From IMG/VR virus record IMGVR_UViG_3300033571_013691, positions 1 to 26,020 of that record: DNA of 26,020 nucleotides. One strand, written 5' to 3'. This document shows positions 1 to 9,900 of this stretch, piece after piece. Made by a program: the position numbers and the translations under genes. Origin of the DNA: a virus. Every line of letters begins with the position of its first letter. Within the stretch, counting starts at the first letter, position 1. The notes under the pieces are model-generated. The model did not search any database. It was not told where the DNA came from and worked only from the letters and a program-made list of their open reading frames with translations.

Positions 1-72
1 AGCGGTATGGGTCCGCAGCAACAAAGCGGTATGGGTCCGCAGCAACAAAGCGGTATGGGTCCGCAGCAACAG
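1..72 (+). repeat. Three tandem copies of a 24-bp coding repeat
   Basis: Units at 1-24, 25-48 and 49-72 are identical except for the last base of the third. Each encodes SGMGPQQQ. The array may continue upstream of the window. The near-perfect DNA identity points to recent expansion by slippage or unequal recombination. Confidence 0.95.
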
Positions 73-567
73 TCTACGGGCAACATGTTTTTAGGTAGTG
101 ACCAGACTGGCGGAGTAAGCGGTAGCGCTGGATACACCACCGGTCCTGACGGTATGGGGCCGATGGCACCTCCGATGATGCGCGGGGGTTTTGGTGGGTA
201 TGGGCCTTTTGGCGGTGGCTTTGGGGGCTACAGCCCCTTCGGAGGCTACGGCGGTTTTGGTGGCTACGGCGGGTTTGGTGGCTACAGCCCCTTTGGAGGC
301 TACGGCGGCTTTGGTGGTATGGCCGGTCTAGACCCGCGTGCTGTCGCTGCTGATCCTCGGGGGTTCCAATCGTGGCAGCAAGGACGGCAGCAGTTTATGC
401 AGACGGGGCAGTACCCGCAGCCGTCAAGGCCCACTCGGCCTCAACCCGTGCCGTATCAAAGGATGGTGTTCCCGCAACCCGCTCCTCCAGATCAAGCGGC
501 GTCGTACTACGATAATTCTTCCGCAGGCGCTGCACAAGGCGGCATCATGCGATTGGTCAATAAATGA
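1..567 (+). CDS. Glycine-rich phage structural-type protein, 5' end outside the window
   Basis: The reading frame is already open at base 1 and an in-frame ATG at 7 lies inside a tandem repeat, so the real start is probably upstream. The visible protein (188 residues) begins with three copies of the octapeptide SGMGPQQQ. It continues through a Gly/Tyr/Phe/Pro-rich stretch (roughly residues 55-105) built of GGYGGF and GGYSPF units, and ends in a Pro/Gln-rich tail. There are no recognisable catalytic motifs, membrane segments or signal peptide. It lies directly upstream of the GNAT-like gene, sharing an ATGA overlap, and heads the structural gene string. Gly-rich repeats of this kind occur in phage tail or internal virion proteins, but the sequence alone does not tell which. 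I am confident that it is coding and unsure of its role. Confidence 0.75.
   Translation, partial: SGMGPQQQSGMGPQQQSGMGPQQQSTGNMFLGSDQTGGVSGSAGYTTGPDGMGPMAPPMMRGGFGGYGPFGGGFGGYSPFGGYGGFGGYGGFGGYSPFGGYGGFGGMAGLDPRAVAADPRGFQSWQQGRQQFMQTGQYPQPSRPTRPQPVPYQRMVFPQPAPPDQAASYYDNSSAGAAQGGIMRLVNK
226..318 (+). repeat. Pair of 39-bp direct repeats in the Gly-rich gene
   Basis: The stretches at 226-264 and 280-318 each encode GGYSPFGGYGGFGG and differ at only a few third-codon positions. They are 54 bp apart and lie in frame, within a larger GGY/GGF region that starts near 185. Confidence 0.85.
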
Positions 568-995
568 CACTGCACATCCGCGTCGTCGAGAATGCGTACG
601 TTAATCAGACATGGCCGCTGATTGAGTCGTTTATTGAAGAGGCGATGCAAAAGGGCGGGGACTTCCCGTCGTGGGCGGACAACTACACCACTGAGCATAT
701 CCGCGTTTTTGTGGCGAATGGTTCGTGGTTGCTCCTTGTTGCTGTCGACGACGAAGGAAAGATGCACGGCGCGTGCACAGTCTCGTTCATTAACTACCCG
801 CTGCACCGCGTGGCTTTCGTGACCGCCATCGGCGGGCGTATGATCTCCAATCAGGACACCTTTGCGCAGCTTAAACAGATCCTGAAAGCCTACGGCGCAA
901 CTAAAATTCAAGGTTACGGGCGAGACGCGATTGTCCGACTTTGGAGCCGTTATCATTTTGAACCGAGGAATACCTTGGTTGAGGTGCTGATATGA
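564..995 (+). CDS. Small GNAT-like (acetyltransferase fold) phage protein
   Basis: This 143-residue protein overlaps the preceding gene by ATGA and the following gene by ATGA, implying translational coupling; no strong SD precedes its start. The layout suits a GNAT fold: an N-terminal helix region, central strands with LLLVAVDDEGKMHGACTV, and a C-terminal GYGRDAIVRLWSRYHFEP stretch. That stretch resembles the G-R-x-G-W...G-F ending seen in phage GNAT-like proteins. I cannot see a full acetyl-CoA loop (Q/RxxGxG/A), so enzymatic activity is doubtful. Its place just before two large virion-type genes is like that of T7 gp13, a small internal virion/assembly protein. The fold call is moderate and the role is inference. 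Confidence 0.6.
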   Translation: MTLHIRVVENAYVNQTWPLIESFIEEAMQKGGDFPSWADNYTTEHIRVFVANGSWLLLVAVDDEGKMHGACTVSFINYPLHRVAFVTAIGGRMISNQDTFAQLKQILKAYGATKIQGYGRDAIVRLWSRYHFEPRNTLVEVLI

Positions 996-3934
996 CTTAC
1001 TCCCGTCGACAACTGTACGCGCTTGGAGAGCCGCTTGGCGATGCCGTCACCCGAAAGGTTGGCGGCAAAGTTGTTTATGGCGGTGGCGGGGGCGGTGGAC
1101 CGTCCTCACAAACCATCACGCAGAGCAACATTCCTGATTGGTTGCGTCCGCAAGCCGAGACTGTTCTCGGTGGTGCGATGCAGGAGTTGTTCAATGTAAA
1201 GAAGGGTGAGGACGGCATTTATGATGTAACCGGCGTTAAGCCGTACGTCCCGTACAGCACCAACCCGGAGGACTACGTCGCCGGGTTTAGTCCCTTGCAA
1301 CAGCAAGCAATGGGTAGTGCTGCGGGGCTGCAGATGCCCGGTCAGTTTGGTGCTGCAACGCAGATGGCCGGTATGTCGGGGCTTGGAGGTCTTGGCACGG
1401 CGGGGCTTGCACAGGGTTATGCGGGGCAGCAGGCAGGCGCGGGTGCTGACTATGCGCGGATGGCGACTGATCCCTCCGCCATGCAGGCGTACATGTCGCC
1501 CTACATGCAGAATGTCGTCGACGTTCAGCAACAAGCGGCACAGCGACAGGCGGATATTGCCCGACAGACCTCACAGGCGCAGTTCGCTCGGGCTGGAGCT
1601 TTTGGCGGTGCACGGCACAACATTCAGCAGGCGCAAGCTGCTGCGGATCTAGCGCGGCAGAAGCAAGGTATCCAAGCCCAAGGGCTTCAGCAAGCCTTTG
1701 GCGAGGCGCAGAAAGCCCAGCAGTTTGGTGCCGGTCTGGGGCTACAAGGTTTGGCTGGCGCTCAGCAAGGTCTGCAAACGAGTCTCGGTGGCTACGGCCT
1801 GCTCGGCCAGCAAGCGGGGGTATTGGGCGGGTTGGGCGCACAGCAGCTTGGCGCACAGCGAGATATTATCGGTACGCAGGCACAGCTTGGTGGTCTGGAG
1901 CAGCAGCGTCAGCAAAGCATTATCAATCAAGCGATCAGCGATTACGCGCAATCGCAGCAGTATCCGCTGCAACAGTTCAACGCGTACAACGCGCTCTTGC
2001 GCGGGTATGCGGTTCCGGGTCAGACGGCTACGACGTATCAGGCGGCTCCGGGTCTGGCGCAACAAGTTGCAGGTCTTGGTCTTGGGGCGGCGGGTGTCTC
2101 CCAGCTCGTAAAGAAAAAAGGCGGCACGGTCAAGTCGATGGCCGAGGGTGGGTTTGCGGCAATCGACGACAAGGTTCGCAACAACCCGACCAAGTACTCG
2201 GAAGATCAGATCAAGCGGAGTACGGCCAATGAGATCATCGATCCCCAGACTGCTGCTATCGCTCTGGCTGAAATCGCTCGAGCCAAGAAAGCCGCTGCCG
2301 GTCTCAACGCACTCTCGTCCGGACTTCCGGCTCAGGGCTTTGCACCGGGCGGCATCGTAGCGTTTGAAGACGGCGGTAAAGTCGAGCGGTATCAGAATCA
2401 GGGGTTGGTTAAGACGCAAGAAGAAAACGATCGTGAGGCTTTGCTAGAGAGTCTTCGTCGTTTCGGGCTTGCGGGTAAAGATGTCTTGTCGGCACCTGTA
2501 CGTGGTGTGGCGGGGGCATTTGAGTCTGTAGTTACACGTCCTTTGCGCGCCTTGGGGGTGCCCGTCCCCTACCTACCAGACGCTTTTTATGGGGGTGATC
2601 GTAGCAGCTTGACGCCGTATATGGATGCCCTGCGACGCAAAGAACTTGAGAAAGCAGCGCCTAAACCTGCCACCCCACCCTCGGCTGCGCCTTCCGCCGC
2701 TGCTCCCTCGGCTGCGCCTCCCGCCGCCCCTTCTGCTCCGCGACAGGCTCCGCCAAGTACGGCCTCTTCCAGTCTTGAAGATATTTTAGCCCGCGTACAG
2801 GCTGCGCGAGATGAGTCACTCACGGCTGGCGACATTATGAAGTTGGTGGGGTTTGATTCTACTAAACAAGGTGTAGACGTCCAGAAAGGGCTGGCAGCGT
2901 TGGCTGCGCCTAACCTGCCTGAACTGACACCGGAAGCTGTGCGGACGATGCGGAAAGCCGTCATGCCGCAGGGCAGAGATGCGTACGAAAGCGAACTGAC
3001 GCCCGAGTACGCCGCCATGCGGGAGGCTGCTGAAAAAGCTGCCAGCGAGCAGCTTGAAGAGCGGAAAAGAATCTCTGATCGTCTGGATACCATGCGTGCA
3101 TCCCAAGAAGCACGCTACAAGGCCAAAGAGAAAGATCTCGAAACGGATCGTAGCCGCTCGGTTGGCATCGCGCTGCTCGAGGCCGCACAGGCCATGACGC
3201 AGCCGGGACAGACGTTCATGCAGGGACTTACCCGCAGCGCCGCTGCAGGCGGCAAGCGCTTGATGGCTGACAAAGAACGTCTTGATCAGCGGTCTGATGC
3301 GCTTACGGACGCGCTTGCCCGTCTCGATGAATCTCGCCTTGGCGATGCGAAGGAGCGTGCTGCGGCGAGGAACGAATACAATCAAGCGCTGCTTGGTGCT
3401 CGTAAATCGATGCTCGATCACATGCAGAGTAACTTGGGCCTGAACCGCAGCGAGGCCAATGCCACTCTCGATACCATTCTCAAACGTCAAGGTGATAGAG
3501 CTACACTTGAGCAAAGAACGGCGGAGGCACAGCAGCAATTCTTGCTGGGTGCGGAGCGTAATCGTCTGGCCGGTATGGGTGTGGGCATTCAAGCACTCAC
3601 GGCAGCAGACGCTGGAAGAAAGGCGGCTGGTGAGGGGGTCACGGATGCGATTCGTGCGCAGGCTGCGTTGACGACTGCGGAGAGACCGAATCCGCAGCTT
3701 GAGATCTATCAGGAAGCACTTAGGAATCCGAAACTCGCGGCGTTGCTCTCAAAGAACGACAAAGGCTTTTCGGAATTTACGGACTTCCTTAAAGCTAATC
3801 CGCAGTTGGCAATGCAGCCTCCTACCAAACAGCTAGAAGCATTTATGTTGGCAAAACAGATGGTCAATCCGACGGTATACTCGTCAGCACAACCACCGGC
3901 TAATGCCATCCCCTACACGCCCCCGGCGAGGTAA
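992..3934 (+). CDS. Predicted internal virion/DNA-ejection protein, Gln/Ala/Gly-rich, 980 aa
   Basis: The start is preceded by GAGG at 8-base spacing and overlaps the previous stop. Residues 28-35 are a poly-Gly run, followed by a segment containing IPDWLRPQAETVLGGAM. Residues about 100-380 form a Gln/Ala/Gly-rich helical region that includes YMSPYMQNVVDVQQQAA and QFARAGAFGGARHN. I have seen this pattern in large structural proteins of uncultured marine and freshwater phages. Near residues 452-461 lies GGIVAFEDGG, a motif recurrent in such proteins. A Pro/Ala-rich hinge follows at about 550-600, and then a long charged coiled-coil-like C-terminal half. There is no signal peptide or catalytic motif. 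Located just upstream of the giant gene, it may be co-packaged with that product and ejected with the DNA (inference). It is clearly coding, but its exact role is unassigned. Confidence 0.7.
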   Translation: MTYSRRQLYALGEPLGDAVTRKVGGKVVYGGGGGGGPSSQTITQSNIPDWLRPQAETVLGGAMQELFNVKKGEDGIYDVTGVKPYVPYSTNPEDYVAGFSPLQQQAMGSAAGLQMPGQFGAATQMAGMSGLGGLGTAGLAQGYAGQQAGAGADYARMATDPSAMQAYMSPYMQNVVDVQQQAAQRQADIARQTSQAQFARAGAFGGARHNIQQAQAAADLARQKQGIQAQGLQQAFGEAQKAQQFGAGLGLQGLAGAQQGLQTSLGGYGLLGQQAGVLGGLGAQQLGAQRDIIGTQAQLGGLEQQRQQSIINQAISDYAQSQQYPLQQFNAYNALLRGYAVPGQTATTYQAAPGLAQQVAGLGLGAAGVSQLVKKKGGTVKSMAEGGFAAIDDKVRNNPTKYSEDQIKRSTANEIIDPQTAAIALAEIARAKKAAAGLNALSSGLPAQGFAPGGIVAFEDGGKVERYQNQGLVKTQEENDREALLESLRRFGLAGKDVLSAPVRGVAGAFESVVTRPLRALGVPVPYLPDAFYGGDRSSLTPYMDALRRKELEKAAPKPATPPSAAPSAAAPSAAPPAAPSAPRQAPPSTASSSLEDILARVQAARDESLTAGDIMKLVGFDSTKQGVDVQKGLAALAAPNLPELTPEAVRTMRKAVMPQGRDAYESELTPEYAAMREAAEKAASEQLEERKRISDRLDTMRASQEARYKAKEKDLETDRSRSVGIALLEAAQAMTQPGQTFMQGLTRSAAAGGKRLMADKERLDQRSDALTDALARLDESRLGDAKERAAARNEYNQALLGARKSMLDHMQSNLGLNRSEANATLDTILKRQGDRATLEQRTAEAQQQFLLGAERNRLAGMGVGIQALTAADAGRKAAGEGVTDAIRAQAALTTAERPNPQLEIYQEALRNPKLAALLSKNDKGFSEFTDFLKANPQLAMQPPTKQLEAFMLAKQMVNPTVYSSAQPPANAIPYTPPAR

Positions 3935-3939
3935 TACGC

Positions 3940-6900
3940 ATGGCTCAGTATGTTCGTTTGCCCAGCGGGCGTTTTCTTGAGCTTGGTCCTGATGAATCGG
4001 CCCAGCAAGCGTTGATGCGGGGGATGCAGCAGCACCCTGCCGAGTTCAATCTTGAACCAGAAAAACAACCCCAAGGCGGCTTCGGCGCAGCGTTCAGCTC
4101 GGGGCTGTCTAGATTGGCCGGTGAGACCGGTCTAACGGCGGGTAAAGCGGGCATCGTTGATCTGGCAACGGCAGAAGAGTATTACCGTCAGCAGCAAGAG
4201 AAAGCGGCACGGATCTTCAAACCGACTGAGAAAGGCTGGACTGAAGATCCTCTGTTGAAGCTCAGAGAGGTGGCGGGTGGCTCCGCTGCCTACATGCTCG
4301 GCCCTCTTCTTGCGGGTGGTGCGGCGGCTTTTGCTCCCGTCTCTGTACCCGTTATTGGCGCGGCGGGCTTGGCAGCGGGGCTGACTTCGCTCGGTCAGTA
4401 CACCGGCTCGAACATCGCCGCGCAGATGGACGAAGGCAAGAAGCTGGCCGAAACCAGCGGTGCTCTCGCTGCTGCTACGGCGCTCCCTCAAGCAGCGCTT
4501 GACGTTCTCAGCTTCCGCATGATGCCGGGGATCAAAGCGATCTTTGGCGCAACGGGCAAAGAGATCACGGAGGCGCAAGCCAAGGCACTGGCTGAGCAGA
4601 CGCTCAAGCAAAAGATTGGGGACTACGCTGCCGCCACCGGCGTCTCAATGGGCGTCGAGGGTGCGACGGAAGTTGTGCAAGACTTCCTCGAGAAGGCGCA
4701 GGCCGGTGCCCAGTTGACCGATCCGAAAGCGCGGGCGGACTACCTCGAGAGCCTGATCGGTGGCGCAGCCCTTGCGGGTGTGCTCGGTCCGTTTGGTCGT
4801 GGCTTTGAGCGGCGGGGTATCGCGGCTGAGGGTAAGCGGCTTGAGCAGACGCGTCTTCAAGAAGAGGCTGCACAGCGAGAGAAAGAAAGACTGGCTGCGC
4901 TCGAGGAAGAGCGTGCGTTCAAGCTTACGCCCCCTGAAGGTTTGATCGGTCCGGAGGCACCTGCTGAGTTGCAGCAGCAAAGACTTCAGGCACGCCTTGC
5001 ACAGATCGAACAGGAAGTTCAGGTAGCGCGGCAGGCTCGCGACATAGACAAACTGCTGCAGTTGCAGCGTGAGCGGACGGCGCTGGAGGCACAAGTAGAA
5101 GAAGAAGTCTCGCCGTTTGATAAACGCCGCGATCTCGAAAAGCGTATTTCTGCACTCGAGAGCTTAGAAGTAAAGCTTCAGGAAAGAGCCGACGCTGCAA
5201 CGCTTGTTGGGCGACAGCCTATTTTGGCAAGTTTGACTTCTGTTCAGGAGCAGCTACGGACTGCCCGGAATGAGTTGGAGACGGGTGAGAAATCAGGCGC
5301 GTTGCCCAAAATTGAAAAGTCCGATGCGCCTTTGCTGAAGCGTGAACAAGCGGCGATCAAAGCTCTCCTCGCTGCCAGAGAAACAGGATCTGGAGCGGCG
5401 CAGGCGCTAGCGGCAGGGCGGCTCAATCAAATTGAAGAACAGCTTGGTCTCTTCGGCATGGAGTCGTTTGCTGCAAATGAGCGGTCTGCCGCCGAACAAA
5501 GACGCCGAGAGGAAGAAGCCGAGGCCGCTCGCCTTGCGGCTCAAAAGCCACTATTGCTGACCGATCAGCGCGGTGTTACGCCGATTGAGATGGGGGTCAA
5601 CACCGAGCTGTTCCCGACGGTGCCTTACAAGCCCGGTCCGTACACTCAAGAAACGCTCTTCGGACCTCCTGAGCGCGTCATGACGCCGTCTCGAACCGAG
5701 ATGACGCTTCCGCAGATTCAGTCGACGGTAGCGCAGATTAAAGAACGCGCCAATCTGTCGCCGCAAGACCAGATGATGTTGGCACGGCTCCGGCAAAAAG
5801 AGAATCTGACGCGCATCGAGCGAGCGCTCTTGACGAGGCTGGAAGAAAAAACGGCGCTGTCTCCGGAAGATCAGGCGCTGTTGGAGCGCATTGAGAACGT
5901 CGCCGTGCCTGCTCCCGGCGTTAACATTCCCGAGGCGCTGCAGACACGCTTGACGGCTTTGCAAGGTGTGCGACAGCGAATTGAACAGCAGTTGCTGCAA
6001 CGCGGTTCGCCCCTGCTGAGGGAAGAAGAAGAAGTTGCGCCTGCGGCAGAACCCGAGAAAGAAGCTGCTCCGGTTGAGACACCGCCTGTAAACACGCTAC
6101 CTGCTCCCAACGCGTTTAGGTACACGGTGTTGGAAAAACCGGCGTACGAAGGCGTTGAAGCCCTCAGTCGAGAAGACGCTGAATTTGAGCTTGAGGTACT
6201 GCTGCTAGAAGCAGAGCGTGGTCGGTTGACGCCAGAGTGGTTTAGCAGGTCGGTTATTGGGCGCATGTTGGACACCGCTCAAATGACGGAGGTTAACAGC
6301 AACATCCGCCAAGACCCGGTCGCGGCGGTACAGGGACTGATTGCTGCAATCAAACCTGCAGAAGCTAAACCTGCAGAAGCCAAACCCGCCGAGGCAGAAG
6401 CCAAACCCGCCGAGGCAGAAGCAAAGCCAGAACCCAAAGCCACGTACAAGTACATGCGGGACGAGTACGGGAATCTTGTTCCGATTCTCGTCGAATCCAA
6501 GAAGAAAGCTGCGCCGGTTGCCGAGACTGCAGCGGAAGCGGAAACTGAAACTGAAGCGGAAGCAGAAGCAGAAGCGGAAGTTGAGGAAGAGGAGCGTCTC
6601 TCTGACGCTGCCAAGCTCAGGATGCTTCGGCAGAAGGTTAAGGTGTCTCCTCGCGTTTTGAGCCTAGATCCGAGCGAGAGGAGCGAGGCCGATCTGACGG
6701 AAAGGCTGCAGCAAAGACTTCGACAAAACAGCACGCTGTCGTCGCTCTTCAACCGTCTAGATCGGCTCGACCAGATTGAGAAAGAACTGACGGAGAAGCT
6801 GCGCGGTGCGGACCGTAAGGCCGGGACGTTGCTCGAGAAACTGACCGGACGCGACGAGCAGAACGTCACACTTCGTCAACGCATCTCCGACTGGCTGAGC

Positions 6901-9900
6901 GACACCGCCCAAGGCCGTGGCAATGAAGAGTCTCGTCGTGCCCTTGAAGAAGCGCTGTTGCTGGTTGAACAGGGGCAGCGTGGTGAGAAGCAACCACTGA
7001 CTACGCTCAAGCGTCGTATCGCCACGCAGGAAGAGAGCAAACTGCTTGGCGGCAAGAAGACTGTTAGCGAGCGTGTCGAGACCGGAGAGGCTATTACCGC
7101 TCAACAACCGGAGCTGTTTGCCGATACTGAGGCGGCAAGTGCTGTTGAGTTTAAGACGCCGGAAGAAATGCAGGCGTTCATGGCGTCCAAAAAGCTGCAA
7201 AAAGAACGGTCAAAACAAGGAAAGCAGGCGCTTCGCGAAGCTCAAGAAGCAGGTCCGCCCCGCCCCGACGAACTGAAAAGAGCTCAGCAATTGCTGCGCC
7301 CGACGATTGCCTATCTTAATAAGCAGATTGTCGGATTGAAGAATGTTATAAAGCGCTTGACTGGGCGGGTTGACGACTACAACACGATGCTCCAAGTCCG
7401 TACAGAAGAACAAGAAGACGCGCTTATCAAAGCTAAGAAACAGTTGGCGGAGGTCATTCTTGCCATTTCTAAATCTTTGGCTAGTCAGCACCAGAAGTAT
7501 GCGCTCGCTAAACTAGAGCTAGACAACGCACAGAACGTCTACGCGGGTCTTGCCGATTTTAAGCAGTCTGTTGAAGACGCAATGGGGCAGGCGCTTGATC
7601 GCGTATCAGCTTTTGCGGGCTTTCAAACAAAAGTAAAAGAGCGCATCGAAAAAGATCTGGCAGAAAAACACAAAGCGTTTATCGCCGCTTTTGAAAAAGC
7701 GTTCCAGCTTCGAGAAAACATTGTCGATGTTGACTTTGGCGAGGCCCGAGACAAATATGTTTCGCCGCCTGATAAACGTCAAAAAATGACGGAGGCCGTC
7801 GATCCTTACCTCGAACTTTGGCCTGCGTACAATCGTGCGCTCAAAGAAGCACAGGATGCTTTCAAAGCAATACAAGACAGTCTTGAAGAAAATATTGGGC
7901 GTCCTTTAACGCCTTCGGAATTAGAGGTTATTTCTGACGAAGAGATCAGTAACTTTTTGGAGCAAGATGCCACACTGACCGAGATGCTTATCGGGCAACG
8001 GCGTACTGTGTACATGTACGAAAGGGAAGTTGCAGCCGCCAAAGAGGCATTGGACAGCGCTCGGCAGGATCAAGAAAAAGATCCCGTGTGGTCGGCGTTC
8101 TTGAAAGAAGCAGAAGCGGCGATTCAGGCAGCTACGGACATCCCAAAGAAAGACCTGCTTACAGAACCAGTTGCGCTTAAAAAAGCAATTGTCGCAGCGA
8201 ACAAGCAGATTAACAATTTGAAAGCGCAGCAGCGCGATAGGTCTATACAAGAACAGATCAGGCAGCTAGAAGAAGAAAAAGACAAAATTACGATGCGCAT
8301 TAAGGACTTTTCGCGGGAGTATTTGGCATCAAGCCTTAGACGTCTGCGACTGGTCCCGCTTACAAAAGCAGAAGCCGATGTGCTCGAGGAGAAAACTACC
8401 CCGCTTACAGAAGAAGAAAAAGCTGCACTTGAGGATTTTAGAAGTAAGCGTCGTTACGCTTCCGCATTTACACCAGAAGAACAAGCCGCGCTAGAAAACA
8501 AAACGACTACGCTGCAAGAGATTGCCGACAATCGTAGAGCCAGAATTGCCAGCATTGATCAGCAGATTAACGCGCTGCGTAAAGAACTGACAACCACGAC
8601 GCTTAGGGGCGAGCGACAGGCAAAAGCCGCGCAGGAACGTGCGGAGAAACAGGCAAAGACGCAAGCAGACATCCGTTCAGAGAATGAGCGTTTGCAACGT
8701 GCAGCGGCGGCTACTTTGCAGATTAGTGGCTTGACGCCTGAACAGCGTGAAGCTGTTAAGAAGGTACAAAAAGACATTGAGAGTTTGCTCGAAGCCAAAG
8801 CAGAGGCTATCGAGGCGAAGCAAAAGCAAACATCTAACTTTCGTCTTTCGGACGAACTGAAAAAAGACGTTGCCGCCAAACAAAAAGCCGTGCGTGCAGA
8901 AGCCGCTAAAAAGCTCAAGGCGGAAAAAGACGAAAACAAAAAAACCGCCATAAGGGAACAGGCTGCAAAAGATATAGCCAAAATAGCGGCGGATGCTAAA
9001 GAGCTTCAGCGTGCTGCCGACATCCAAAAGATTGAAGCCGCCTTTAAGCCGCAGATTGAGAAAGCCTTGGATAAGGTGCGGCTGTTTCGCGACGTGGCAC
9101 CGACGAAAACTTCGCAGCGTGAAGCGGATGAAGAAATCGATGCGATTGCGGAGACGCAAAGGTTGTCGCGCACCGGTCCGGTGTTGGTGGATGTTCGCAC
9201 TGGACGTGTCAGTGAGCCGGGTAAAGACGTAGACGACGCTGTTGCCAACGAGGCAAAAGAAAGAGCGTTAATGCTTCAGTTTTTGCTGGGAGAAGAAACA
9301 ACTAAAGTGCTCGGCAGACAACTTCGTCCGTCGGAGTTTGAAAATGATACGCTGGCTACGCTAAGGACTAAGGTTGAGAAGATTCGGAAACTGCAGCAAA
9401 AAGAAGTAGAGAAGGCTGCGGCACAAAGACTTACTCCGGAGCAAGCGGCAGAAGCGAGCCGTGTTGACACGCTGCAAAAAGCGTCTAACTACAAAGAAAA
9501 AATAGCGCAAATTAAAGCTAAGATTGATGCTGTAGCAAAAAAATACAAAGCAGATCTTGCAACTTTACGGCAAACCAAGTTTAAGCTGCCTTTAAGCGTG
9601 CGTGCAGATATAGCCGCTGACAAGTACACGGAAGAAGAGGCTTTTGCAGATACTCTAGCCAGAAAAGAAAGACTGTTGTTTGATATGTTTAATTCTGAAG
9701 TCGGCGGGCTTCAAAGAGAACTGGCTGCACTACTAAACAAAGAAGCTTTAGACCGCATCATCTCCCACGACTACGCCGCTCGAGAGAACACGCCGCTTGA
9801 TCAGACGACTGCTGCCGCCGTCGGCAAGGGCGACCTGAAGAGTGCGCTGGAATCGCTGGCTGAGAACGGCTCCACTCCGTTTGTCAGGATGGTCGCCAAG

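Noticed and set aside
1742-2419. 225-codon minus-strand frame inside the 980-residue gene
   Set aside because: It has no SD, is fully antisense to a coupled plus-strand gene, and its product has no domain character.
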